Shown here: in pieces, positions 12,338 to 24,069 of the stretch | Position numbering within the stretch: position 1 is the stretch's first letter | How the letters are laid out: every line of letters starts with the position of its first letter | NCBI GenBank assembly: GCA_025331125.1 | Contig: JAOALB010000056.1 | Span: 235,060 to 299,059 of the forward strand | Source of the DNA: Mycogone perniciosa | Lineage: Eukaryota > Ascomycota > Sordariomycetes > Hypocreales > Hypocreaceae | Direction of reading: 5' to 3' | Length of the DNA: 64,000 nucleotides | Notes under the pieces: model-generated | The model's input: the letters and a program-made list of their open reading frames with translations, nothing else | The model's database searches: none | What the model was told of the DNA's origin: nothing | Program-made: the position numbers and the translations under genes

Positions 12338-13345
12338 GGTTGCGAGGATGTCGGCAGAGAATCGAAGTGCTGAGACTGGCTCAAAGAAGAGGAGGGATGA
12401 GGGCCGTTGGCGAGCACACCTCTGCTGAAATCGACAGCATGCAGAGATAAACGAAGTAGCTCGAGACGGGGACCAGGATTATTACTCGTAGAAAGGCGGT
12501 GGGTGCACGATCCTGCTACTCCGTGTCCAACTATATCATGGCCGATGATGCAGTGCAGACCCCTGGCAGTATCCGTGATAGAAGATGCTTGTTGATACGG
12601 ATACGACTGGAGGCGATGCTTTTGCAGACGGCGAGAGGCGGCGGCAGTCTGGCTGCTTTTTCCCGAAAGATGCGATAGATGACAGTTCGGGAATTGGAAC
12701 AAGGGCTAGAGAAGGCGACTTGCAGGGGCCGATGACCAGCAGCAATGGGGGGAGGTGGAGGAGAAAGGTAAGAAAAGAGAGGGGAGAGAGTGAAGAAGAA
12801 AGAGATGAAGTGAGAAGTGAGAGATGAGAGAGGTATGGGAGTGGGCGGCTGCTGGCGCTGACAGGTGTTGGCTGTCTGGCAATGAAATGAGATATGTAAT
12901 TGAGAAAAAAAGCTATGGACCACTCCAACGGTAGGAGTCACAAGGTAGGCTTTCAATTTCTCTGGGTGCCTTTCGGCTGGATATACTTCGTACTCATAGA
13001 TATGGGATGGGGTATGTGCAGCGAGATGCATCCATGCATGCACATGCAATGCAACACAACCAGTGATCGATCACCAAGTTGTACTTCGTAACTCTACTGC
13101 AATCAGCCCACCAGCAGTGACAAAGGAAGAAAAGAAAGCACCGCCAATAAAGATCATAATTATTGATGAATGAATGCACATCCGCCTTATGTTGGAAGAA
13201 AGGAAAGAAAGAAAAAAGTATTAATACTCCTCACTCCTCACTCCTCACTCTCGGACACGGCTAACCGGGTCATCGAATGGGGATGCGAATCGATGGCGCC
13301 GGCGCGTGCACGGCTTGACGAGAGAACAAGGATTGATGAAGGCTA

Positions 13346-13372
13346 GTACTACGAAGTACGAGTACTCGTACT
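13346..13372. repeat. GTAC-type palindromic ladder
   Basis: A run of GTAC cores separated by TACGA/GA/TC spacers reads as overlapping palindromes (GAAGTAC, GAGTACTC, CGTACT). One of many copies of this motif family in the window. Confidence 0.7.
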
Positions 13373-14238
13373 GAATGGTTGGACTTTCTTTTCGTCCCTA
13401 TTACGTTGTCCTCCTTTAAACGGGAGTGCGAGTATTACATACTACATGGGTCATTCCAACCCAACAGACATACGAGTCCGTGTCTTCTGCTCGAAACAGC
13501 GCATGTATGCCAGCACTCGGCAAATGCTGCAGCATCACCGGCTGAAGGAGTATGTCGAGATACACAAACGGATCCTCTTCCAACACTGACCGGGCGGCTC
13601 TCGCGGGACAGCTTTGGAGGTGTGAAGTATGGTCTTCGGGGCCATATGGATCTGACAGTGGGTGGCTTGGATCTGGCGGAAACAGAGGAGAGTGGTGACA
13701 GGGGATGCCAGACAAGGGGGACAGTCAGGGACAATGGACAACTGGACAAGGGACCCTTGTAGTCAATAGCAGAGACCCAGCCGCACAATCCCAGTCCCCG
13801 AAGTGAGCTCAAAAGTCCACGAGATGGTTGTTTGATGCAAAAAAAAAAAAAAAAAAGGTCGTCCGCCGGCTTGGCAAAAGTTGCGGATAACGAATCGACT
13901 TTACTTACTCTCTCGCTGTGATCATCTCCGTCTAGGCCACTTCATGATTCATGCATTCATTGTTCCACGATTCAATCTTATTCACCTACACTCACTCATC
14001 TTCATTCATCTTCGCACACTAGTGCCGGGGACCCCACGGAATAGGGTTGCAATCGAGACATTCTCGTCAACAGCATTGGAGTGAAGAAAAGAAGGTGTCT
14101 AGAAGCTGGGCGGCTGAGGAGCCGCACTGGTAGCGTGGCAGTGGGACAATGTCTCAACCTCATGAAGAGTCAGCTTTTACTATGCAAAGCGCATACATGA
14201 TGAGCCGCTTCGCCCTGCCCGCAATACGAATAGTAGTA

Positions 14239-14280
14239 TTAGTACTCGTAGTACTTATTCCGTACGAAGTACTCCGTACA
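14239..14280. repeat. GTAC-type palindromic ladder
   Basis: Two adjacent groups of GTAC cores spaced by TCGTA, GAA and TCC triplets, ending in a full GTACTCC-type unit. It lies in the 12.3-18.1 kb gene-free stretch. Confidence 0.7.
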
Positions 14281-15376
14281 TCCTGCGTTGCTCGGCAAGC
14301 AACGGAGAATTCCTGAGCACCACATTGATGTAAGATCGCCGGGCGCTGATTATCAAATTTAACAAGGTAGATCCGATCCCGAGCGAAGACGGGGGATGGG
14401 ATGGGAGAGCAAGTTGACAACTCATTTTGGCTTACACCAAGGCTCAAGCCTCAGCACAGCAACAAGGCGGCTCGGTAATCACCACCACCGCATCATGACT
14501 ATAGCCGCCAGAGGGACTGCCGGAGGCGCCTCGTGCTATCCAGAGCGGCCAATGGACTCCACGTACGGAGTACGTGTGAGTGATCAGGTACAATCGAATA
14601 GTTGCTTCGTACTTCGTACCAGAACATTGATATTACCGTCCCACAAGCATGTACTTGGCGTGATGTTTCTGTTGTGGACACATGAATCATTCGAATCGTG
14701 ACCAGTAGTATTTATGAATCGGTTTGTTTGCTTCATCTTGGTTCTCTTGGCCAACAAAACGATGCCCGCCGTTTTGTTGTTGGTCGTGAATCGTGATCTA
14801 GCACAGCTGAGAATATCGTCCGACGAAACATGACGCCTCTTTGTGAGCTTTCGCAACGCAGCCCATACAAGTGGTCCTTATCACAACATCCCTGTGGCGG
14901 TCTCGTCAAGCCCTGCTCCCCGCAACGCAATACGGCGATCAATGCCCTTTTAGTGCCTGGCTTGGTCCAGGGGTCAGATATTAGCTTCGGCCTCTACCTC
15001 CGTACTCGCAGCTAATGAGCGTTTGCAGTACTACTCCGTAGGGACGGCTTTTAGCGCATCAACTACGGAGTACACTGTCTCGCGTGTTGTCTCCCGACTC
15101 GGAGGGTTGCACACCTCGTGGCAATCGCAGAGTTGGATCAAGGCCGCATTGTACGAAGCACGAAGTAATTGTGTGACTAATACTCCTAATACAAGTACTG
15201 CATTGGTTTCACACGCGTATTTTGAACCAAGACATCATTTGTACAGGCATTAATTCAACAGACGGCGCACTACAGGGTACTATTATTAGTCTTTGTCTTT
15301 GTTCGCCTTATTTCCAAGAATGTCTTGAACGAAACGAAACGATGGTGAGCCATAGAAAACTTACTCGTATACTATG

Positions 15377-15392
15377 TATGGAGTACTCCATA
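15377..15392. repeat. perfect 16-bp palindrome, GTAC family
   Basis: TATGGAGTACTCCATA equals its own reverse complement. The GGAGTACTCC centre ties it to the dispersed GTAC family. Confidence 0.8.
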
Positions 15393-16747
15393 TACGAATA
15401 CTAGTAATAGTTGATTGATGAATTTGGCAAAAAAGTGTTTACTATTAATACCAATGACCGAGCCTGAACACGGGACGGAGTCGCCGGTTAGCTTCATCAA
15501 TCCCCAATCCAATTGCTGGCTGACGATCAACGGCGCTGCAGCTAAAGGCTCGTCTCTTACAAGTTATACCGGTGGACTGACAGTTCCAGTGTTGGTTCAT
15601 ACCCGTCCGAGCAGTTAGTCCATTGAGCCTCTGTTTTGCTTTCTTTTTCCTTTGTCGAGTGACATGCAGCCACTGGAACTTTATGCATCCCGTCAGACTG
15701 AACCGCCAATGTCTCGAATTAGCGCCGGACACTCATGGCGTTGAAGATGCTCTCTCGTGTGGTGAAACATTGCAATACGCATGCACATACGATCTTGCCT
15801 TCGGTGGCTTGCCAGCTCACTAGTACGGAGTATTTTGACAGGAGTGGAAGAAGAAAGCATACTCGCAGGTGTCTACACTATTAGTAGGGAGAAAGGCGTG
15901 GCAGGAGGTACGTAGCAATCGTGGCTGTACTCGTACTTGTCGGTCTGAAATTGTTCCGGGTATCGTGATGCCCATCCCCGAAGTTCGTTCGCACAACAAC
16001 AACTTGCTTTTTCCCCCCTGAGATTCTTGAACCAAGGCCGAGCCGAGCGAGTATCCGCAACAAAAACAAAATTCCATGTTGGTGCGTCGATTGCGATTCC
16101 AACAGTTTCATGTCTCAATAATACCATGCGGCTACGCTTGTTGACCTGCATTTCTGCCCACATCATATGCAGAGTCTTGGGGCAGATTTTATCACTGCAA
16201 CCGTGCTTTTTGCCTATTACCCACAAATATCGGTTGGTTACGAGTACTATGAAGTACGAAGTACGGTATTACATATTCACTGCTCACTGCATCTTGTGGG
16301 CAAGTCTATCGCCGTGCGGCGGTTTCAGCCTCCCGCCGATACAGCCAGGGTCCACCGAGACATACAAGACTCTATCAAGCCCATGGCAGACTCTCACCGG
16401 AGCACGAAGACCCCTGACCCTTGAGCTCCGGGGATTATTCTTCATTGTCCGATACGTACTGGCAAATCTAGCCCCCGATTGGACTTCTTTTTGTTGTTGT
16501 TGTTGTTCTTTTTTCTATGAGTCTGTGCTTTACAGGGTTTGTTGTGGCAGGTGGTTTGCTAGACTTCAGGCATAATTTGTGTGAGTTTACCGAGTACTGG
16601 TGCGTTGTCCCCTTCCGGTGGAAAATGCCTCTCGTTTGTTGAGAAAATTCCGAAACAATAGACATGCATGCATGCACGCGTACAGTCCCAAAGATCTGTC
16701 TTGGTAGCCACTTTTTCTGGGCTGACTCCATGTGATGAAGATTCTCT

Positions 16748-16793
16748 CCGAGTACGAAGTACTCGTACGGAGTACTACTAGTAGTACTAGTAT
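16748..16793. repeat. long GTAC-type ladder
   Basis: A 46-base run strings together GAGTAC, GAAGTAC, TCGTAC, GGAGTAC and then CTACTAGTAGTACTAGTA. It is the longest copy I noticed and is close to self-complementary in several registers, so it could fold on a single strand. Confidence 0.75.
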
Positions 16794-17289
16794 TCCATTC
16801 TCTCCCCCTGAAACGGTCCCGAACCAAGTCGAGGCCTCCAGCTCACATGATTCCTACATGTCATTTTTTTCCCCAAGACTCCTCCTATTACTAGCCCTAC
16901 TGCTACTCTTCCTCATGATGATCTGCCACTAGCAGTAGGCGAACGGCAGATGGAAAGCCAGCAACCCGGTTTCCTGGAGGCTGGCGATTTGGTCAGCACT
17001 TTCTGGCTCCACCATGCAGGGTTACCTGGGGCACCGGACTGATGGCTAGACAAATTGTTCTAACCGGAGATGCTACTACTCGTACTACGGACCTCAATGG
17101 ATCCTGTGGGGTCCATAACATGTGGTAGGGTGAATACTCGTACCGACTGTGTTATTCCCGCCTGTGCTGCAGAAAGGCCATACCGTGATGATATCAATAG
17201 TGTTTCGTGTACAAGTACGACAAGAAGCTTGTAGAACATAGTATGGAGCATCCCGAAGGGATGAACACAAACGGATGTCGAATACCATC

Positions 17290-17305
17290 TACTTCGTACG
17301 AAGTA
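17290..17305. repeat. perfect 16-bp palindrome, GTAC family
   Basis: TACTTCGTACGAAGTA is exactly self-complementary and has the TTC/GAA triplet form of the family. Confidence 0.8.
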
Positions 17306-18058
17306 TTACTCGTCAATATTTAAGTCAAAGGCTTGTCTTCGTAAACCGCTTTACGGAGCTCCATCAAGCTTCTCCGCACGACGCCAGTCTACACGAGATG
17401 CTCCTCATCCTAAACTAACAACTTGTCAAAAATAGAAAGAGAATTTGTCATCGATCTGCATTTAATCTTACGCACCCGTCCATCATTTCATGCCTCGGGC
17501 AGTTATCAATCCCCCAATTAGATATCTAGCTTTCGTTCCAGGCGGCAGCAAACACTTCCCGAATGTTCTGTCTTGGCCGTACGAGTTGAACCTTTAGCGG
17601 CCAGTTACTAGATGAGCTTCGAGTTTTATTTTTCTCGTTCGCACCCGGGGGTGTGTCGTTGAATTATCACTCTTCCACAAAGGGAAATGCTGACCCGAGA
17701 AACGGCTGATGGAAGAACACTGCGTTTGCGTCTGTCACTCTCCAGATTCAGGCAACACGGGAGTCGGCAGGCCTGCTCCAGAAATACGTTTCATCCTGGC
17801 TCAAACTGTGGCTTTTGTTCATCGTGTACTTCGTACAGCCAACAATCGAGGGATTTTGCCTATTATAGTCGGGTAACTGGGGGGCTAGTGAGCCTTCATT
17901 TCCTTAGAAGGAGCTTAGCTGCTGTATGCATGTCCGCTGTCGCCGAAGTTGTTAGACCAAGTGCCGATCAGCCATTGTGCGTGAATACATCGTGCTCGAC
18001 AATATGCTAAGAGAACCAGAGTTGAACGGCCCGTCTTCTCGCTTCCTACGTTATGTGT

Positions 18059-19354
18059 CTAATCATCTTCCATAAGTTCCGCCAATTCTGCCTCCTCTTC
18101 CGCTGTCAACAAGTTCTCGTTCTCCGGCTCAGGCTCCTTTTCCACTGGTTTACCTGACTCTTCAATCTTCTTGACTACCTCGTCTAATTCGCTCTTGGCC
18201 AGCGGCCACGTACGAATCGTCCCATCGATACTTACACTACAGACCTTTTCCGGCAATCCCCGCGAGTTAGGTAGCATCACCAGATCCGTGACTTCTTCGT
18301 AGTGTCCTTCCAATATGCAATATAGTTTGCCAGTGGACCGGTCCCATACTTTGACATTTTCATCACGACCCGCCGTGATAACCCAATTGTCTGTGGGAAT
18401 CACAGCACGAACGTAGTCGCCATGTGTGAAAACGTCGTCGGCCACAAAGTTGCGGGATCGTGCTAGACACTTCGCTGTGCCATCTGCACTGGCTGTCCAG
18501 AGATCACCCTCCTCGCTTCCAAGGTCGAAGACAAGCCTGTAGATGCTCGTGTCGTGTTCCTCAATCGTAAACCTCTCGGTATCAGGGTGGTCGTGAAACG
18601 TCTCGGTTAACTGCTCGGAACCGTCGAGCGTGATCTTCCACCGACGAATGTGAGGGTCGCTACTCGCGCTCGCGATGATGACCGAGTCCACGGTGCTCAA
18701 TACAGGATCAATGGCTATGTCTTGCACAGCGAGCATGGTGGTTGTTGAGTCCTGAAGAGTGAAGAGACGTCGACCAGTTTCGATGTCCCAGACTAGAATT
18801 TTCTTATCCGCGCCGCCGCTGATGAGAATCTCCTTTCCAGATACCCTTGCGCAAACGACGACTTTGACAAAATCAGAGTGGCCGCTGAACTTGCGACCAA
18901 GTTGAGCTGATTTAATGTCCCAGGACCAGATGTCCTTATCCCACGAGCCTGCAAAGACTGTCTTGTCTCCGCTGCCACCTACCGCAACGCATGTCACAGG
19001 AGCTTTGGGGCCTCGGTAGGTGGTTTTAGGCTCGGTAGACTGATTGAGATCAGAAGATATCCAATAAATGAGACCATATTTCCATTCTACTCACAGAGAG
19101 ATTGATCCGGCGGACATGACCAGCGGATTCTGCGATGAATATCGCAGAAGAAGGGGAGGATGGATCAGGAACGGCGGCCAGGATCTTGGATTTCATCACC
19201 AGCGGGTCTCCATTCTTGTTGCTAGCCTTTGCTGCTTTCCTCTCCCTCTCGGCATGAGAAGTACTAGATGCATTATTAGACAAATCCGGCTTATAGTTCA
19301 GACACACAGAACTCACTCCGTCTGGAAGAAGTTGTCAGGATTCGAAGACTCCAT
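18059..19354 (-). CDS. WD40-repeat protein, 395 residues, role unknown
   Basis: Three minus-strand exons (19354-19317, 19263-19095, 19039-18059) join in phase. Introns are 53 and 55 nt, both with GTGAGT donors and TAG/CAG acceptors. The N-terminus MESSNPDNFFQTD is followed by a basic linker, then MKSKILAAVPDP and FIAESAGHVRRINL, which begin a beta-propeller. At least five WD-like units follow (FAGSWDKDIWSWD, ISGGADKKILVWD, SASSDPHIRRW, TASADGTAKCL, ITAGRDENVKVWD, SVSIDGTIRTW). The C-terminus is acidic (KEPEPENENLL...EEEAELAELMEDD). WD40 proteins of this kind scaffold complexes; I do not recognise a specific yeast orthologue. It is head to head with sepB, 389 bases between start codons. Confidence 0.88.
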
Positions 19355-19743
19355 GGTAAGTCTGTGGCCGTGTTGTCTGCAAGGTGTTGTGCTTTTGTCC
19401 CTGTGGAATCGACAACTGTGGCAAAATTTCTTGACAGAGCCTTTATTTCTATTATTTGTTTTCTCTCTCTCTCTCAGGTCATACACCACTGTATTATGCT
19501 ACAAATCTGTGTCTAGATATTCGTGCCTCGCACCCCTTAGAAATGCATATCAAGGTGGGGTTACCTAATCGCGGGGTCTTCGCGCTGGACCTCTGGTGGG
19601 TTTTAATTGAGACGCGCTTAGACGCGTCTCCCGCGTAAAGCACAGGCAGCTCCTTGTCATCTCCAATAATTCAGCCGACCTCATTCCATCAAGACAGCAT
19701 CTCCAATGCACCATCATCTCTCGAACCATCGACAAAAGTGACA
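19355..19743. promoter_or_regulatory. shared upstream region of the WD40 gene and sepB
   Basis: This 389-base gap between divergent start codons must hold both promoters. It contains a CT-rich tract (about 19462-19480) and an in-frame upstream ATG at 19654 that would extend SepB by 30 residues. No TATA box is obvious. Confidence 0.45.
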
Positions 19744-22350
19744 ATGGATTCGACAGTTGCGCCTCGTCCTCGGCCTCGGCCAGCCCATACTCAGGGAACC
19801 ACACGATGCACATACACAACCGATGGAAGTCGCCTCGTCACAGTCGGCTCCAACAACACCATCCGCCTATATAAAACCGGCTCCGATGGCGAGCCCATAA
19901 ACATTGACGATTGCCAGGAGCAGAACGTTGCAGTCTCCGCAGCCCAGGACTTTTTTGTCGTCGGGTCCGAGGATGGTACCGTCAGCCTGTACTCTCTCAG
20001 CACTGCCAACTTCGACCGTTTTCTTCTCCGAACCTCGCTCCCAATTCGAGACGTTGCCCTATCCGCAGACTCGCAATGGTGTGCCGTCGCCAGCGATGAA
20101 CTGAGCGTCAAGGTTGTGAATACACAAGACATCAAGCAGCTGAGGCACCTGAATGAGCATGGTCGAGCCGCACGACACGTGAGCCTGGATCTGAATGGAA
20201 GGCTTGCAGCCCTGTCATGCGTGGATGGGATCATTTACATCTACTCACTGACGGCAGAAGAGCCGGAGCTGATACACAAAGTGGATGGAATCATTGGCAA
20301 TGTGGACAGCGACTCCGAAGTATCGACCAAAGCTGTCTGGCACCCTGACGGCAGGGCCTTTGCTGTACCGACTCCGACGAAGGACATTCAAGTGGTCTCT
20401 AAAAACGACTGGGAGAAGCAGCGTTGTTTTGCGAATGGGCATTTGGCTGATATCACAGCAATTGCTTGGTCACCAAATGGCGCCATGCTGGCATCGGCCT
20501 GCAAGGGCGGAAAGGTCCTGATTTGGGATACGAAGACACAGAGCGTTATCCAGCGCTACGATTACTCCAACGTCATTGACTTGGCCTGGCATCCTTCCAA
20601 GAATATTCTCTCCTTCACAACAACAGATGGAGAGGTTTACATATACCCGGACTTTCTGCCTGACCAGTATTCGCCGATGCTAAAGCTGGCCATTCAGCCC
20701 TCGCCCTTCATCCATGATCCGCTATCAGAAATATCCGCCAACCGGAGAGCCCCTATAGCCAATGGTCACAAACGTGACATACCCACTCGTCCCCGCCGAG
20801 ATTCCCTTGGGAGTCTTGATTCCTTCTTAGGGGGTGAAGGCTACGCAGACGGTGATGAGGACGACTTTGTCGTGGATGACGATGGCGCTGGATACGCAGT
20901 TGGTCAGAAGAGGGCCCGTGACGGCGATGATCTTGGCGGGGAATATTCGAACAAGCGAAGACACCTAGTAGAACCCCAATATCATGAAGCCTTTCAGCCT
21001 GGCTCGACGCCATGGAGAGGAAATCGAAAATACCTGTGCCTTAATCTGATCGGGTTCGTCTGGACGATCGACCAGGATGCACATCACACTGTCACAGTGG
21101 AGTTCTATGATCACGAGTTCCACAGAGATTTCCACTTCACAGATACATTCCACTATGACAAGGCATGTCTCAATGAGCATGGTACACTCTTTTCTTGTCC
21201 ACCAAAGGACGACGCTCCAGCAACTATATTCTATCGTCCTCATGAGACCTGGACCCAGCGATCTGACTGGCGGACGCAGTTGCCCAAGGGAGAGGCCATT
21301 ACGGCAATGTCATTGAGTGAGTCTTTTGTTACAGTTGTAACAACAGCCAACTATGTGCGTATATTTACGCTGTTTGGAATGCCATACCGGGTCTATCGTC
21401 CCAAAAGCACTCCTATGGTTACTTGCGCGAGCTGGAGAGATTACGTTCTCACGATAGGGAACGGTCCTGTTTCACCAGACGGGAACACTCGTCTCTTATA
21501 CACAATAGAAAATGTCAAGCGGGATGAAATTTGTCAAAATGAAGATACAGTCGCGCTTCCCGAAGGCGCTACACTAAAGAGCGTCTTCTTTTCAGACAAC
21601 GGGGTGAGTACGATTGAACCTTTGGCATTGGGATAGCTTACTTACGAATACTTACAGGATCCTTGTATCTATGATTCTACGGGCACACTTCTCACGTTGC
21701 TACATTGGCGGCAGCCGTCGCGTGCCTCATGGGTTCCTCTACTCGATACCAGGCTTCTGGCCCGTCTTGCCTCTGGCCGGAAGCATGAGACGTATTTCCC
21801 CATTGCTGTGGCTGAAAATAAGTTCCATTGTATCATCCTCAAGGGTGGCGACCAATATCCATACTTCCCCCGACCTCTTCTCTCCGAGTTTGAGTTCTCA
21901 ATCCCCATAGCTTCACCTCCAAAGGAAAAGGTCCATAATCGAGAGGGTTCGGCTGATGGGGAAGATGCACCAATGGACGAGGACGAAGAGGAAGAAGGTG
22001 CTGAGACTAAGAAGCTAGAGCAGCAGTTTATGCTCAAGGGTGTCCAGGCCGCGCAGCTGCGTGATCTCGTCGAAGCCACTTCGGGTAGTCACACCCAGAG
22101 GTCTCTATTGTCACGTCTTGAGCTAGAGATTGACAAGACGCTCCTGCAGCTTCTTGCCGTGGAGTGTCGCGAGGGTGAGGATAGGGGCATGCGTGCTCTG
22201 GAGATGGTGGAGTTGATGCGTGACCGAACTGGTCGGATGATGGAGGCAGCATACAAGGTAGCGGAGCGATATGGCCGGACGATTCTCGGAGAGAAGATTC
22301 GGGAAGTTGGAGAGAAGAGAGTGAGTGGGATGGAAGAGGATGAATTTTGA
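19744..22350 (+). CDS. sepB: SepB / Ctf4 / Mcl1 replisome adaptor
   Basis: Two exons (19744-21603 and 21658-22350; 54-nt intron, GTGAGT/ACAG) give 850 residues. Ctf4-type proteins trimerise and tether polymerase alpha-primase and other factors to the CMG helicase; Aspergillus SepB mutants show chromosome and septation defects. The N-terminal half is a WD40 propeller (TTDGSRLVTVGSNNTIRLY near residue 20, VAWSPNGAMLASACKGGKVLIWD-like unit near residue 240). An acidic linker (GDEDDFVVDDDGAGY) follows, and then the SepB domain with LNLIGFVWTIDQDAHHTVTVEF at about residue 420. The C-terminus is helical. I see no HMG box. An upstream in-frame ATG at 19654 exists, but MDSTVAPRPRPRPAHTQG at 19744 matches the usual short N-terminus better. 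Confidence 0.93.
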
Positions 22351-24047
22351 GCATATCTTTTATTGAAAGTCTATAAATTGGAGGGTTGAGTGCCGCAGGC
22401 TTTTTTCTTGGTTATTACATGGAAGGAGTCAAAGAGTTATTATGATAATGCATATACCTCATTTAGGTTAGTCTTGTTGGACTTGACCGTCACAGTACTC
22501 CTTAAAGGCGTCAATGCCATTGAATCACACCGCACTTGACCGTAGGGATTGTGTGGTGAGATCGAGTCTTCCCACGCGAGGTTTCTACGAGACTACTCCA
22601 TAGATGCATACCACTGAATAAAGGCCCAACTCTTGATCAATGATCAGCATGTGATGGACGAACTATCTTTTTACAGGGCCACTTGGTGTCCTAGACCTGC
22701 CTGTCAAAGCGGGTCAAGACATATTCATCGTCTCAGTATAACTCTTGTTGGTAGTTAACCGGGATGCAAGGCTAGGGTTATGTACAACTGTCTCGAATAC
22801 GTCCAGCATAGACCGAAAGAGCCGAGACAAGAAGATATGGGTGGAGTCTCAGACCCATCAGTAGGGCCAGCCGGAAGCCCAGTTCCAAGGGCTTGTGAAA
22901 ATGCCCTTGTGAGACCGCATGAGGATTTTTTTCCTTATTTCTGTTCGACTTTACGAGTATAGGAACATGAAAGAAAAGGGGGGTGTCCCGCAGAAAATCG
23001 GCAAACGATACGAACTGGTCTATGGAGCCCAGGTCCAGGCGAAGGATGAATGGATATCATCACAGTGGCACATGGGAAGATTGTGATCAGTGCAATGAGA
23101 CTCGTGGAGGGCATAAAAGTCACTGATAATTTATTTGATTGAACCATTTCGCTCAGTTATGCGGCCGGAGCTGGGTTCATTTACAGCAACCTCAGTCATC
23201 TAAACAAGCTAAATGTACTGGTTTATCACTTACAATACCGAAAGGAAAGATACTGACTTGAAATTTCCTGTTGTCTAGTTGATGACACTTCGGTGTAGCA
23301 TTATGCAAAAAAAATGAGACATTGTAGATGGGCGGCCGTATCATGCACGATGATAGGAGAAGGATTCAATATGCACGACGCTCGAGGTCGTAAGTGGTCC
23401 GAGTTTCCAATGGAGGATTTCCAGCTAAGGTGAGACGCTACAGCGGGTCTTTTGATAGAGGCAAAAGAATTTTTTTTCTTTGAATGAGACATTTGTGGAG
23501 AGTTGACGATCTTCATGGCAACAGATGTGGGTGTTATCTACTACATTCTCGTAATAAGAACAGGGAATAACGGAAGTGATGACTACAGATTTATGTACAA
23601 AATTTCATCGATACGATTATGAGCCGTAGTTCTACGATTGAATTTGAAACTTAAAGCTCTCGTTTCCCGGCATAGTGACGCTCTCTTCCTTTGCTTATAA
23701 TATCAACCATTAGCTCCGCGATGAAGTAGCAAGCCATGATTGGGACTTTTCCGTCGGTTGATAATATTAATGAGTCAATTTTTACAATTCGGTTCCTGTA
23801 AAACGGGCTTGGTCTGTAAGAAATAATATCAGTTGCTCTGTTCTTTACTCAATATACGAATTAGAGGACAGGATGGACACCATCTTCCAGGTAGAAGTTC
23901 TGCGCGTGGTGGCCACAACACGATGCTTTCGTAGTGGTGGGTAGAAACCACGTGGCCCAGAGCCGCTGACACCACCAGGGTCTACTGTAGCAACCTCTGT
24001 ACGACAAGAGGTATCGTGAGCTATCAACTCTTTGGCACGAACAAAAA

Positions 24048-24069
24048 GTGGTGGTGGTGGTGGTGGTGT
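24048..24069. repeat. (GGT)n trinucleotide tract
   Basis: Seven GGT units in tandem in non-coding sequence. Confidence 0.85.

Larger units (their letters stand above)
12338..18058. other. 5.7-kb stretch with no supported gene
   Basis: I see no gene I can support on either strand. Open frames up to 172 codons occur (for example 12531-13049 minus and 13379-13762 plus), but they overlap one another in several frames and show no domain or splice logic. The stretch holds at least a dozen GTAC-type palindromic ladders, an 18-nt poly(A) run (13839-13856) and A/T-rich segments. The first kilobase is presumably the promoter and 5' leader of the 966-residue protein gene. The rest could hold non-coding transcripts or decayed elements. 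Confidence 0.45.

Noticed and set aside
12531..13049. 172-codon minus-strand frame upstream of the 966-residue protein gene
   Set aside because: Composed of Ser/Pro/Leu from CT-rich leader sequence and overlapped by another open frame (12536-12928); no domain.
17687..18010. 107-codon plus-strand frame next to the WD40 gene
   Set aside because: No domain or plausible splice partners; Ser/Cys/Arg-rich as in chance frames.
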